In this document: piece after piece, positions 1 through 11,170 of the stretch
Layout of the letters: every line of letters begins with the position of its first letter
Numbering within the stretch: position 1 is the first letter of the stretch
Assembly (NCBI GenBank): GCA_023897205.1
Contig: JAHWDD010000013.1
Coordinates: 62,001 to 126,000 of the forward strand
From: Exophiala sp. HKRS030
Lineage: Eukaryota > Ascomycota > Eurotiomycetes > Chaetothyriales > Herpotrichiellaceae
Reading direction: 5' to 3'
DNA length: 64,000 nt
Translations under genes and position numbers: made by a program
Notes under the pieces: generated by a model
Database searches by the model: none
The model's input: the letters and a program-made list of their open reading frames with translations, nothing else
What the model was told of the DNA's origin: nothing

Positions 1-1584
1 CGTGCGTGAAGCAGCAAAACTCAAGGTTGGGCTTCTCATTTGTTATGTATCATGTGCATCTTCTTTGTCGATGTCAGCCTGACCAGCATAGATTATCGTC
101 GTCGGCGCCGGCATAGGGGGTCTCGGGGCCGCAATTTCCTTGTTACTCGCAGGGCACCATGTACAGGTCCTCGAAGGTGCGAAAGAGCTCGGGGAGGTTG
201 GCGCCGGCATTCAGATCCTCCCGAACGGTGCGCGAGTGCTTCGATCTTGGGGCATGGAAGATACCTTACAGATGAACGCGATGGAGCCTCGCATGTCGAA
301 CATGAGGAACTGGAAGGGAGACCTCCTCACATCTTGGGACTATCTTGTTGCAGCGAAAACCTATAGCGCCCCATTCTGGGACTTCCACCGCGCGGATCTT
401 CATCGCGCCCTGGTGGACCGTGCTCTCGAATTGGGCGGTGATATTGTCTGCAACATGACCGTAGCTGACGTCTTGTGCGATACACCCTCAGGCCATGCAA
501 CGGTCGTGACCAGAGGAGGTAAAACTCACACGGCGGACCTGGTCGTAGGAGCAGACGGTGTGCACAACACCTTGAGGGCTGTTTTGAGCGGGCGCGACGA
601 ACCGCCCACGCCTACGGGAGACCTTACCTACCGCTTACTCCTGGATGCCTCAGTCATGCTATCGGATCCCGAGTTGGCAGAATTTGTCGACGATCCCCAA
701 GTCAACTCTTGGATAGGGCCGGATGCCCATATTGGTGAGAACCTCATTATTCAATCCCAATCCAAACCCTCATACGTGCGCACACATCCTCAGCGGAGTC
801 ATGCCAATATCACCGACTCGTATCGCTCTCTAGTTAATTATATTCTCCGACAAGGAAGTCTCTTTAACATGGTTCTATGTATGCCGGATGACATTCCAGA
901 CAAGGTGCGCGTGGCACATGGAAATATTGAGGAGCTTAAGCACTTTTACAAGGACTGGGATCCTCGGTTGGTAGTCTCCTCTCTATAGTCATAAATCGCT
1001 CGAATCTGACCTCTGCTAGTATTGTCAAACTCATCAACATCTCCAAGGCTGCCAACAAGTGGAAGCTATGCATCCGGGAAGAGCTTGATCACTGGTACCA
1101 CCCTTCTGGGACCTTAGTGCTGCTTGGGGATGCCGTACACGCTACTCTCCCGTACCTATCTTCGGGAGCTGGCATGACGCTGGAAGACGCTGGCGCCCTT
1201 GGCGAGTGTCTATCCAGGATCAAGTCCAAATCCGGTGCCGAGATACAACACGCCCTCGCCGTATTCCAGGAGTGTCGCAAACGGCGCACTGAGCGCACCG
1301 TCAAACGCAGTTCGCTACAACAACACCTGCCCCACCTGCCTGACGGCCCAGAGCAGGAGCAGCGTGATGTCTTGTTGAGAATACCTGGGCCTGTCCGTGG
1401 AGAAGCATTTGTCTGGAGGGATCCGGACATCGAGCCTTGGCTACTAGGCAATGATCACGTTAAAGATGTAAGTACTCCTAGGCGAACTCTCTCAAGGCTT
1501 GCCTAGACTTTTGCTCACGTAAGTTTCGTACTCGGTATCTAGGTGTTGGACAACTGGGGCTCAGCTTCTCAAGCTAGAATATAA
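1..1584 (+). CDS. FAD-dependent monooxygenase, salicylate hydroxylase-like (5' end cut by window)
   Basis: Likely exons: <2-25, 92-966, 1020-1467, 1543-1584. The first visible codons read VREAAKLK and join, after a 66-nt intron, to IIVVGAGIGGL, the Rossmann GxGxxG motif that binds FAD. Further along are the family's EVGAGIQILPN segment, the DG motif (VVGADGVHNTLR) and the second FAD motif GDAVHATLPYLSSGAGM. Family members (class A flavoprotein hydroxylases) hydroxylate aromatic acids with NAD(P)H and O2; the substrate here is unknown. Intron 3 (1468-1542) has a textbook GTAAGT donor, while introns 1 and 2 need the less usual donors GTTGGG and GTTGGT; each keeps the frame and restores family continuity (WDPR-IVKLI across intron 2). 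The protein ends in SASQARI and the true start lies left of the window. Family call is firm, exon 1 less so. Confidence 0.85.
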
Positions 1585-2579
1585 CTTGCCGCATTGGGCA
1601 CTCTACCAGCCATGTCTCATGACGCTTCAGGGCCACTCAAAGGTCAAATGAGTGTGGTAAGAGAGATAGAACGAGAGCCAGATAGTGTGAAAGGTTTGGA
1701 ACCACTGGTAATTTCTGATGTCGGAGCCCTGGTTCTTCGATAACATCTAGTCACAATCTACGAGAACGCTTCAACGATAATCCTCTGCACTTGTCTCTAC
1801 CCCTTCAATTCCTTTTTAACATGTAACACATTACTTCGATATTCATCAGTCTCGTAGTGGGCAAATTTACGTCTGTGCCTGAGTGATCGCGGCAGGTGTT
1901 CCCTTTTCGGGCAGACCCAGCCACATACCTCAACATGTTACCCTCGAGTTCTTCGGCCCCCTTGAGCACAGACTCTTGGTCTAGCACCCGTATGTTCTAG
2001 AACATTTGGTCTGCTTTCGGCTTTAGCGCAACTTTGGTTAAATGACATGGATGTTTGCCTAAAGTGATTCCGTTAGAGACGAGCCGTGATAGTGAATATC
2101 TGTGTTAATGAAAGGCCGAATGACTAATCGAATTCGTAACATTTCATTACTTGTAATATCTAAACTTAGTGGAAGCCGACATATCGTAGATCAGTGCGTT
2201 CACCTCGTTGGTCGACTGGCCCGTGCGTACAGATTATGCTTTCAATATAATCCACACCGTCTGATGTAGCAATGATCTAGATCTAGCGCACGACCCTCCG
2301 GGGCTCTTCCTCGAGGAAAATCGTGTTAAACGTTAACTCCAGAATATCATCCATCATCAACGTGAAGCGTGACGTTATAAAGGTATATAGCTTTGCCCGG
2401 CTTCCGGCCTTAATTGACATGCTATTTCTATCTCTAAGTCAACACCGACAAAGCATAAATCCGAGCCTTCAGACCTACCCACATACATCCCCATCGTATT
2501 ACAGTGTCGGTTCGTATTTGAGTTCGCAGTACAGCACAAAGAGAACAGTGTCATAAGATCCGCGCTATATCAACGAAAA
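1585..2579. other. Intergenic, no gene seen
   Basis: No reading frame here shows family-like sequence. Short frames on both strands (for example 1805-1987 on the minus strand) lack motifs and good start context. The last part should hold the promoter of the small secreted protein that starts at 2580. Confidence 0.5.
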
Positions 2580-2789
2580 ATGCGTCTACAAATCCTCATA
2601 TCTTCATTGCTCCTACTTATGGGCGTGGACCAAGCGCTCGCTGGGGTTGCGAGGGCACGAGACGAGGGTGACATTGCCCCAGCACCAGACTGCAAGGCTC
2701 TCTGCACTTCGTACTGGAACTGTGTACGTATCGACATGTGGAACGGGGTTGTGTGCAAACCGCCAATTGAACAATGTGGAAATTGTTAA
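2580..2789 (+). CDS. Small secreted cysteine-rich protein
   Basis: A 69-residue single-exon protein. The first ~21 residues (MRLQILISSLLLLMGVDQALA) form a clear signal peptide with an AxA-type cleavage site. The mature ~48-residue chain holds six cysteines in its C-terminal half (spacing C-x4-C-x5-C-x10-C-x6-C-x2-C), consistent with three disulfides, and ends in CGNC. The ATG follows an A-rich context (cgaaaaATG) and a TATA-like stretch lies upstream. It has the layout of fungal small secreted proteins (effector-like or antimicrobial-like), but I recognise no family and assign no activity. It stands alone in a 3-kb gene-poor stretch. A short frame like this can arise by chance; the signal peptide and cysteine pattern are the reasons for calling it. 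Confidence 0.55.
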   Translation: MRLQILISSLLLLMGVDQALAGVARARDEGDIAPAPDCKALCTSYWNCVRIDMWNGVVCKPPIEQCGNC

Positions 2790-4595
2790 TGCTTGGGTCA
2801 ACTTCCAGCCGGAATCTAGGTGCGTTATCCATTTCTTTTCCTCGGTATAGACAAGCTAACGAGTGATAAAGCCGCGAATTGAAGCCACAAGAAAACAAGA
2901 ACTAAGTAATGGCGGCACCCACTGCTTATCGGGAGATTTTGCTAGGATAGTTCTGATAACATTGACGAAGCACCCATGTTGATTCGGCATAAATATATTG
3001 TATTCCGAGAAAGTAGCCGCTTGGAGAGAGCCCAGTTAAACATTTTGCCACGTACATACAGAAACGAATGCAAATATTACTTTGCCCTCGAAAACCATAG
3101 CTCTAAAAAGTAGTTCTACTAATGCATTTTCATTACGCAAGCTTCAAAGATCAAGTCATGAACGGACCTGAGAAGTCATCGAAACATTTCACGATGTCTC
3201 CGCCAAATTCGGTATCAATTTCGAATGAGAATCAGTCCAGGGGATGACTAGACATCGCCCTGACCATATTGGTTGAACCTGCTCAGCTGCCTCGCCCTGT
3301 GAAGTCGCGGCATAATCTAGCTGTGACCCGGGTCAAGTACTCCTGCTCTGAGATTTCGGGTCGTGATGGCGCGAGAAAAAGCTTAAGCCATCATCACCCT
3401 GATTGAGATCAAGTCCAGTGTTTGTATGTACTGTACAGTATTTGACATTTATAACGACTGTAACTCTCCAGAATAATCTCTCGGCCACATTATTCGGGAT
3501 GTAGAGAGGCAATTCAGAAGGGCATTGAAACCAGCGGAGAAGCTTGATACATACAGAATATCAGAGCAGAAGAGTAAGGTTGTACAGTCGTGTTCCATGC
3601 CCATCCGAGCAGTTGCAAAACTTTCGATCTTGACATACCTATACGAAACACCGTTTTAGGTAGTAGACGGGAATGATCATATTGGCCCTCACTGCAGACC
3701 TTTCTTCTCTCTTGGTCCGATACTGCTCGCCTATAGTTTCAATTGGTTTCAGCCTGGCTCACGGATCAATTTCTCGGCTAGATCAATTGATATAGGCGTG
3801 TCTTGGCTTCGATCGCTATCAGGCCTCTAAGAAGGCAAGCACGCTGTCATATTTGTTAGTAGATATCTTGGATATGCCGAGGTTGAGGAATTTTTGCCCA
3901 GTCCTCAGTCTCGTTCCACCTACAAACCATGCATACTCTCAGTCCATAAGTTTGCGCTGAATGCATTCTCACTTCCTACAGAACGTCCGAGGTTTCAATA
4001 AAATTGGTATCCAGAATTTCTTCGCTATCCCGTATGCAGCTGCACCCTGTGTTTGTGGCACCAATTCCACCGCCGACCTGAACTATTGTATCTCTCTTAA
4101 CGTGGTAAGTTTTGGAAGTGTATGTACTGAAGACACGTCGTGTTTTCCCGGGTGTTAGGTAGAGAGTAGTATCTGCGCAGATTGTTTCGAAATCCTTGCC
4201 TTTGTGCTTAACCACAAAAAGAAGATGGTCCCTAGGCAGACCCAGCTGTGTTCCTGATTCTTTCATATAGTTAGAGTTGAATTTACGAGTAGACAATGCT
4301 AATACCTTGTTCCGATGTATGAATAAATTTAGCTTCCCAAGCAAGAGCAAATTGAATCAGGAGTGGAAGGAATAGCGAGAACACTAGACTCTGACAGGGA
4401 AGGTGCGCCTGGTTCTGAGCACGTGCTCGCTACGCTTGACCTGCCTTAAACGGGAGCCCTCATCTTCGGTTAGAACTGCAAGATCGTGTGTATCTCCGGT
4501 GCCACCACTCTTTCTCTTTGTAGGTTCTCAAGTCTCCCTCAGCAAGCATCCTTATGTGTATGCAATAAGGTCACTCAGGTCCTTGCTCACGTCAG
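2790..4595. other. Gene-poor intergenic stretch with a possible esterase-like remnant
   Basis: No complete gene is visible. A 65-residue frame at 3961-4158 (+) contains GIQNFFAIPYAAAP, which resembles the N-terminal FxGIPYAxxP motif of carboxylesterases, and is followed by a GTAAGT sequence (about 4104), but nothing downstream continues the fold. It may be a decayed fragment or chance. The end of the stretch should hold the promoter of the regulator starting at 4596. Confidence 0.35.
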
Positions 4596-7053
4596 ATGTC
4601 ACAGGGAAGGCCGTCTCCGCTACCCCCTGGGGTTGGTCTCAAACGACGCAGAGACGATCAACGCATCAATGAACCGCGTAAACGAACAACTGTAGCGTAG
4701 GTTATCCTTAAATGTTGTCTAAAATATCACTAATCGTGGGTTGAATATCAGCTGCGATGTCTGCCGACAGCAAAAGGAAAAGTGCGAAGGAGGACCGCCC
4801 TGCAGAAGGTGTACTCGCCTCCGAAAAGAATGTCGATTTCACGGAGTGCCTATGGAGACTCCAACTTCGCGCACATCCTCAAACACCCGGGAAACCACAT
4901 CTCAGGTTGATACTGATTGTGACCAAAGCTCGCGTGTACAAGACCTAGAGCGTATCGCCCGGCACTTCCTCGGCCACTCTGGCACTGCTCCTCTGGACGA
5001 TTCTGACATCCGGCACGCCGTCGAGGAGATTACCAACCTATCCCGCGATCGTGGAAATGACAGTGAGCAGGGAATTCAAAATTCTGGGCCTAGTGCTGAA
5101 GAGGAATCTTTTGACACTCGCTTCGTGTCCAAGGTTACAGCTCGTAAGTCTGACTATGTTTGCTCTGCTAGTTTCGCATACCGGATTATGTTGACGTTCG
5201 CTAGACTACTCAGGTGAATTCTCCCACTGGAATTTTTCGCAAAAGCTTTGGCGGCGGGTCAGTCAACAGTTAGAAAAATTAGGTTCCAACAACTTGAGCC
5301 AGCGAATTCAGGTCAAGGACTACTGGCGGCCGACCCAGTTACAGTCCCCGGTGAATGTTATCTCCCAGGCGATGGACCATTTACCACCATACCATATTGC
5401 CCAGTTTTTGGTGAAGCTGTTCTTCAAGTACGTTCAACTGAACTGCTTCTTCATTGAGGAAGAGTGGATTTTGGCAAAGGTGCAGCACTCTTACTCGGAA
5501 GCCCCTGAATTCTCAGCCAGCGATGTTTCCTGGGTCTGCAGTCTCTTCGCCGTTCTAGCCATCGGCACCCAGGTGGCGCACATGGAGTCTGGGTCCTCCT
5601 TGATTACAGAGTCCGAAGAAGATCTTACGATGTGCTCCGAGGACGATGTAGGCAAAATCTTCTTCCACACTGCTCATAGCCTCGTCCCGGATGTCATGGC
5701 TCTCGCGTCTCAAGAAAGCGTCCAGGCTTGCCTACTACTCGCCAAGTACGCCATGCCACTGTCAACTGGGGGCCTGTCCTATAGTTACCTAGGACTTGCC
5801 ATGAATATGATCATCTTGAACGGGATGCACCGGAAATACACAGGCAGTGGGTGTGATGCCAAGACCATCGAGACAAGAAACAGACTCTTCTGGACCGCTT
5901 ACACTCTACAACTGTGAGTACCCTGCTTCGATGATGACCTGATATTAATGAACGTGGTCTAGTTATATCAGTGTAATGCACGGCCGTCCGGTGTCTATTG
6001 CACAGTCTGATATTAGTGTCGAACGTCCAGTTGACTTTCCTGGGCTTCGTTCACCTAATTTTGCTAATTTAATTGCCTTTATCGAGTTTAATGATTACCT
6101 AGCCGAATCATCTGAGGCTTTGTAAGTGTGACTTTCTCAAAATAGTCTCGCTGAACTAATTTGCTTTTTTCTTTTTTTTTAGAAAACAATTCAGGAAATG
6201 CCCGAGATCTCTCTTTCCGGAGTACGCCGCGAGGCTGCTCCAGGTTCGTGATCGGATCAAGTGCTGGTGGGAGAGCCAGGCACGCAGTAATATTGAATTC
6301 CAATATTCAGACCACAACGCACCGTCGTTCCGGGCATTCGCCCGTCTCAAGCTTTGTTACCTGCTTCTCTACATCTACATTGGGCGGCCTTTCCTTTTCT
6401 TGGACGAATCTCATCTACAACCTCCTACAGTTGACGCAAACTCGACACGCCAGCAGCGTTCGGCGAGCGTCACGGGCATATCAAGCCTAGCGGATGGCTG
6501 TGTCCATGGCGCCACACAGATCATTGATCTCCTGCAGTCTCTTTCCGAGAGTGTCGGCCTGTCTCGAGCTTCCTACACCGAGTTCAGCTCATGTCGAGCA
6601 TCTCTACTGGTACTCCTGACGGAATGGCTTCGCTCGGGAGAACGCAAAAAGGTGGCAGCCGCCCTCGACCGTGGCATGAATCTTATCCACCAAATGACGG
6701 GTGGGAACTCGAACAAGTCTGAGGTGTCCTTGATCGAGTATCTTGAACGTGCAATCAAATACATCTCGGCGGCACATCCAGATCAAGACCTACCCAGCAA
6801 CCGTCCTTCAGCAGTCCGAGAACTAGAGAGCGCGTATTCAAGCTTCAAAAACTGGGCACAGTTGAAAAGGTCTGAAAGTGCGGCAGGGAACGACCCACAC
6901 ACCTCTTCGCTTGGTCCCCGGCTGATGAGTCCTTCAAATTCACAAAGTGATTTGATTGATGCTGCCGATTTATTCAACACGGCTTGGTCTTTTAGCGATG
7001 ACGATGGCAGTCTGGATCCCTTCCTTTTCCCCCTTGTTCCTGGCCAAGGCTAA
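4596..7053 (+). CDS. Zn2Cys6 transcription factor with fungal-specific TF domain
   Basis: Five exons (4596-4696, 4752-5143, 5205-5913, 5963-6121, 6183-7053) give 743 residues. All introns are 49-61 nt with GT-AG ends. Exon 1 is short (start MSQGRPSPLPPG); joining it to exon 2 gives a basic stretch followed by a binuclear zinc cluster with Cys at about 35, 38, 45, 51, 54 and 61 (C-x2-C-x6-C-x5-C-x2-C-x6-C). Exon 3 begins with YSGEFSHWNFS, a block common just before the regulatory domain in this group, and continues into the PF04082-type region (PPYHIAQFLVKLFFKYV). The gene is convergent with the permease (76 bp apart), so it may control that transporter or the monooxygenase to the left; this is inference. 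The intron joining the zinc cluster is placed by frame and fit to VACDVCRQQK. Confidence 0.85.
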
Positions 7054-7129
7054 CTTTAAGCTCAATTTGCTCATCACAAACGTCTTGCCCAACATCTCTG
7101 TCCCATGTACCACAGAGCTAGTCTTTAGT

Positions 7130-9156
7130 CTAACCAAAAATCAAATACTTAACGCGCTTATGCCACGATGCGTGCGGAACTTCCACTTCGGCCTTATTCC
7201 GCAATTCTTCCTCATTCAGTCGGTCCTGCTCGTCGAACGCTAATCCCTCGACAAAGGACATTTCTTCTGGCTTGACTATTTTTGTTTTGAACCAAAACTG
7301 GAGATATGTTAGTCAAGAATGCCAACCTTTGCGGTATTGAAAGCTTACCTTGTACAAAAAGTAGTCGAAAAAGAACAGTGGCGCGGCTAGATAGGAGGAG
7401 AAGAAGGTTTTGGCGGAGCCCTTCTCTCCAAATGGCCAACAAGAGAGGTAAAATTCACAGCCGAAAACGAAGAGGACCACAACCAAGGCGACATATTGGG
7501 CGTACGGAGTTCCAAAACCTTTGAAGGGCAATTTCTTGAGGTCGTAGCCTTGAGCGCGAAGCCCCGTGCGGAAGCGAAGATGAGCAATGTAAATGCATCC
7601 CAGCTGGAACAGAGTTGCAATAGCTGTCTGAGGGATCCTGTCAGTACATAGACGCAGAACGGGTGTTCAGAGAACTTACCAGGGCTGAGAACCAGCTGTA
7701 TACCTGAACACCAACACTAGCGCAGTTAAGATAGGTCAATCCGCCACCAAGACCGATACTAATGATCAAAGCAACCCATGGACGCCCCTGAGAATCCTTG
7801 CGGCCAAAGAAGCTATGGAGGAGGCCTTCATCGGCCAAAGCTGCAAGGCTTCGGCTAGAAATGTAGCCAGCGCTCACACCGCAGCTGATCACACTGAGGA
7901 AAATGAAGCCGTTGATCAGATGGGCAAACCACATAGCGTCAGCCCGTTTCATGGCTATCACGAACGGACTGCCAAGGGTACCACTGGCATTGACTAGATC
8001 GTCATCATTGTACGGTACGCACATCCCGACAAGCCAAATATTCAAGACGAAGAATGTAAACATACGCCAAAAGACTGGTCGGATTGTCTTCTTAAGCGTA
8101 CGGCGCGGATCAGCAGCTTCGCCAGCGATGACGGCAATGTGTTCACCACCGCCGAAGCTGAAAGCCGCCTGGACGAAGGCCTTTGAGATACCTTTCATCC
8201 CGTTGGTAAAGGCACCGGGATTCTTCCAATAGGTGAACTCGATAGGGCCGTGTGTTGCTGGGATGCCACCAGAGGTCATGATGAAGAGAAACATAATGAC
8301 GGCAATGACAGCCAGACATTTGGCGAAGGACATGCAGTACTCAATGTACCCGTAGATACGTACGTGGAAGACATTGGAGACGGCAATGGTGACAAGGAAT
8401 ATCGTGATGTACGCGGCCAGCGGGACGACATCGCTCGCCGGCCAGAATTTCATCACGGATACGGCTGCAGTGATCTCGGCGGGAATGATCATCACCCACT
8501 TGACACTAGTCAGCTTGATCGCGCTGTGAATCATTTGCAGTGGTTAGTCTTACCGCGAACCAGAAGTTGATTCCCAGAGCAAAGCCAAAAGCCGGATCGA
8601 CATACTGAGCACCTTGTCGGATGAAACCTCCATGGACAGGCTTGTAGGTGGTCATTTCGCCGACGGAACAGTATTGAACGTAGACAATAAAGCTGTGATT
8701 CCGAATTAGCACCAATATGTACCATGGTCCTCCCACCAAATCGGAATGTATCTTACGCAAAGACGGTGTACACGATGGCAATGCCACCCGGACCGGCTAG
8801 TAAGTTGATGTCAGCAAGGTATTCACTGGGTTTTTCGTCGCTATTGCTGGATCCGAATGCTTCCAAAGTTTGCTCTCATGGCTCTCAAACGTACCATACT
8901 TCAGCGCCTGTCCCGTACCCACCCAAAGACCAGTTCCGATGCCGCAACCAAAGGTCATCATCATTATTTGTCGCCTGCCCAGAGCCCGATGATATCCAGC
9001 TGTCTCGACCAAAGGGGCGGTGACAACAGCGTTCTCGACATCATCAGAGCCGGACTTGGTCTCAGCAGTGGCATGTTTTTCAGTTGCGAAGATCTCCTGA
9101 GTTGGAAAAACTCGCGAAGTCGAGTAGGCGCCCTCTTCTGACCTCAAGGAAGACAT
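7130..9156 (-). CDS. Amino-acid permease (APC superfamily, AA_permease)
   Basis: Six exons on the minus strand (9156-8895, 8796-8757, 8692-8554, 8498-7680, 7627-7349, 7297-7130) give 568 residues. The cytosolic N-terminus is followed by a first membrane segment with GCGIGTGLWVGTGQAL, close to the family's GIGTGLF signature, then INFWFAWVMIIPAEITAA, GGEHIAVIAGEAADPRR and later hydrophobic segments totalling about twelve. It should import amino acids across the plasma membrane by proton symport; specificity is unknown. The acceptor at 8499 is AAG rather than YAG, chosen because only it keeps FWFAW-VMIIPAEI intact. The gene diverges from the HAD hydrolase; the shared ~540-bp promoter holds a CGG-rich palindrome. 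Length and motifs fit the family well. Confidence 0.9.
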
Positions 9157-9695
9157 TTATAGTCTTGTGAAGAGCTTTAGGCTTTGGTATATGTGTAGTT
9201 TGAGCTTTAGGCCTGGAGGTGCCGTCAGATTTCGCACGAATGTAGAAGTCGGAAAATCCGAGGTCGAGTAGATAGTGATTGCATACAGACGATGCAGCTT
9301 ACTCCAAGATTAAATAAATCCAGTGATTCAGCGACCCACGAAGGGGAGGGACAACTTCTCCACAAAGATAACGGGGTTGTCAAGGGACATTGTGAGATCT
9401 CGCTGTGTAACTCCATGTCTCAATCAATTTGTGTCCACAAAGCAATATCAATATGAAAGACTTCGGCGGTATATGTACCCGGCGGAGTACGCCGGTCAAT
9501 CCCGCCGGCAACGAGCATTTCCACCTGAAATGGAGGTTGACAAGCCCGCCGGGACCGGACAACCGCGCGGTCCTGTACCTAGTTCCGTTAAGCTTACAAG
9601 TTAGCCCTAACTATTTTGTGGAGGAATCGGCCTAAATTGTATCAATGTTGAGATCGAGTTTGATTGCTTGAAAAGGCTCATAACGGCATATTCTG
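9157..9695. other. Divergent promoter region, permease / HAD hydrolase
   Basis: No gene seen. The stretch at about 9473-9560 is dense in CGG/CCG triplets and holds a perfect inverted repeat (listed separately). It is the presumed shared control region of the permease (leftward) and the HAD-like gene (rightward). Confidence 0.5.
9479..9495. promoter_or_regulatory. CGG/CCG palindrome, candidate Zn2Cys6 binding site
   Basis: CCGGCG-GAGTA-CGCCGG is a perfect 6-bp inverted repeat with a 5-bp spacer. Inverted CGG triplets are the usual target of binuclear zinc-cluster dimers. More CGG/CCG triplets flank it (about 9473 and 9498-9560). Location in a divergent promoter fits a regulatory site; the regulator is unknown, the neighbour at 4596-7053 being one candidate. 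Confidence 0.4.
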
Positions 9696-10549
9696 ATGAC
9701 TCAAGTCTCAATCAAAAAGGAGGAGTTTAGAAGGCCTGACAGAATGTCTTCTCGATCTAAGAACGTTGTGTTTGACGTGGTAGGGACGCTCGTCTCGTAC
9801 GACGCCGTCGTTAATGCCGTTGAGACACAATTGGGCGAACGTTTGAAGTCTAGAGGAATTCAAACTCGTCTGTTTGTGTGCCTGTGGATGGAAACGACCG
9901 AGCGCGAGTACACGTACCTCAGCATGTCGGGAAAATACGTTCCATTTGGCGAGGTGTTCAAGAAGATATTCTGGCGAATGTTATGGATGGGTGGTATCCA
10001 AGAGCCTCGCGAGTTTGCTTCGTCGGAAGACCTAGCTACTATTCTTGCTGCACACCAAAAGCTTCAAATGCGACCCGGCGCGGTAGAATGTGTGAAGAAG
10101 CTGCGTGATGCCGGCTTTACTGTGTGGGCATTGACTGCCGGCGACTTGAAGCGTGTTGGTGGTTATTTTTCACAGGCGGGTGTTGAAATGCACCCAGACA
10201 ACTTGATATCCTGCGACTCTACCGGCCTCGGAAAGCCTGACCCAGCAGCATATCGGCCCTTGTTGGACAAGCTAATCAAGGAAAACGATGGAAAGAAGCC
10301 ATGGTTCGCAGCAGCGCATATGTGGGATGTCTCAGCTGCCAGGAGAACAGGGTAAGTCAACCCAAGATGCTTCACAGCTACACTATTCTAAGCTTTTGAG
10401 TCTGACCTCGTTATCGCGGAAACAGTTTTGCAGGTGCATATTGTACAGTGTGGGAAAAAGAACCACTGGTTGATCTGTTTGGTGAAATGGATGTGATCGA
10501 TAGTACATTACCTGGAATGGCGGACCAAATCATTGCCAGCACGAATTGA
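9696..10549 (+). CDS. HAD-superfamily hydrolase (2-haloacid dehalogenase-like)
   Basis: Two exons (9696-10351 and 10426-10549; intron with GTAAGT donor) give 259 residues, or 243 if translation starts at the second ATG (9744), which gives the more usual MSSRSKNVVFDVVGTL start. HAD motifs are present: motif I FDVVGTL (nucleophile Asp first), motif II ALTAGD, motif III Lys in GLGKPDPAAY, and motif IV AAHMWDVSAARRTGF. Enzymes of this branch remove halide or phosphate through an aspartyl ester; the acid/base Asp two residues after the nucleophile is Val here, as is usual for haloacid dehalogenase relatives rather than phosphatases. Substrate is unknown. It diverges from the amino-acid permease and precedes the DAO oxidoreductase on the same strand. 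Confidence 0.8.
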
Positions 10550-11170
10550 GGGGACAGCGTTGACATTGAGGGAATGGAAGACATCTGTATTCAACAAGGT
10601 CTTGCCGTTTCCTGATTGGGAGCTGGTCTTGTTGGCACCGGTCGGTGGGGTTGTGTTACATACACCACGAATGCTTGGAAGGACATGAATCGACTTCATA
10701 GAGCAGTCAAGAAGCCTACAGAAGATTTCCTTTTGCCCTCGCGGTCTCTCGTTCGGTAGAGCCATTTCTCAGGCGGTGCTTCCGCAATACTCTGTCGCCA
10801 AGTTATCTGAAGATTTCCCCGGAGTCTTTCCTATCGCCTTCCGTTAGCAGTCACCATGTGCCAATTACCTTGGCATAGTTTGTGATAGTGAGCCGCGCCC
10901 TCGGAATGCTGATAGTCAACATGGAGAAGAGCGGCTGGGTTCATCTCCACCTCCACCGGCTTGAAGACGTGGAAACATCTCTGCCGCCGGGAGCATGCCA
11001 GAGCTAGGAGTGTTTCCGTTCTTACTCTTGTGCAGGGCGTGCCAGTGATCACCGGTGGCCCTGTTTGCAGCCTGGGAAGTGGTCAACACAGGTCGTCCAG
11101 GCTAAGTCTTCTTCCCTAAATAGGGTCATTCTGTATAGCAAAGCTTCTCTAGAGTGAATCGACAATCGAC
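10550..11170. other. Intergenic, promoter of the DAO oxidoreductase
   Basis: No coding signal I can support. Short frames on the minus strand (10508-10765, 10831-11052) lack motifs. The last part should carry the promoter of the gene at 11171. Confidence 0.5.
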
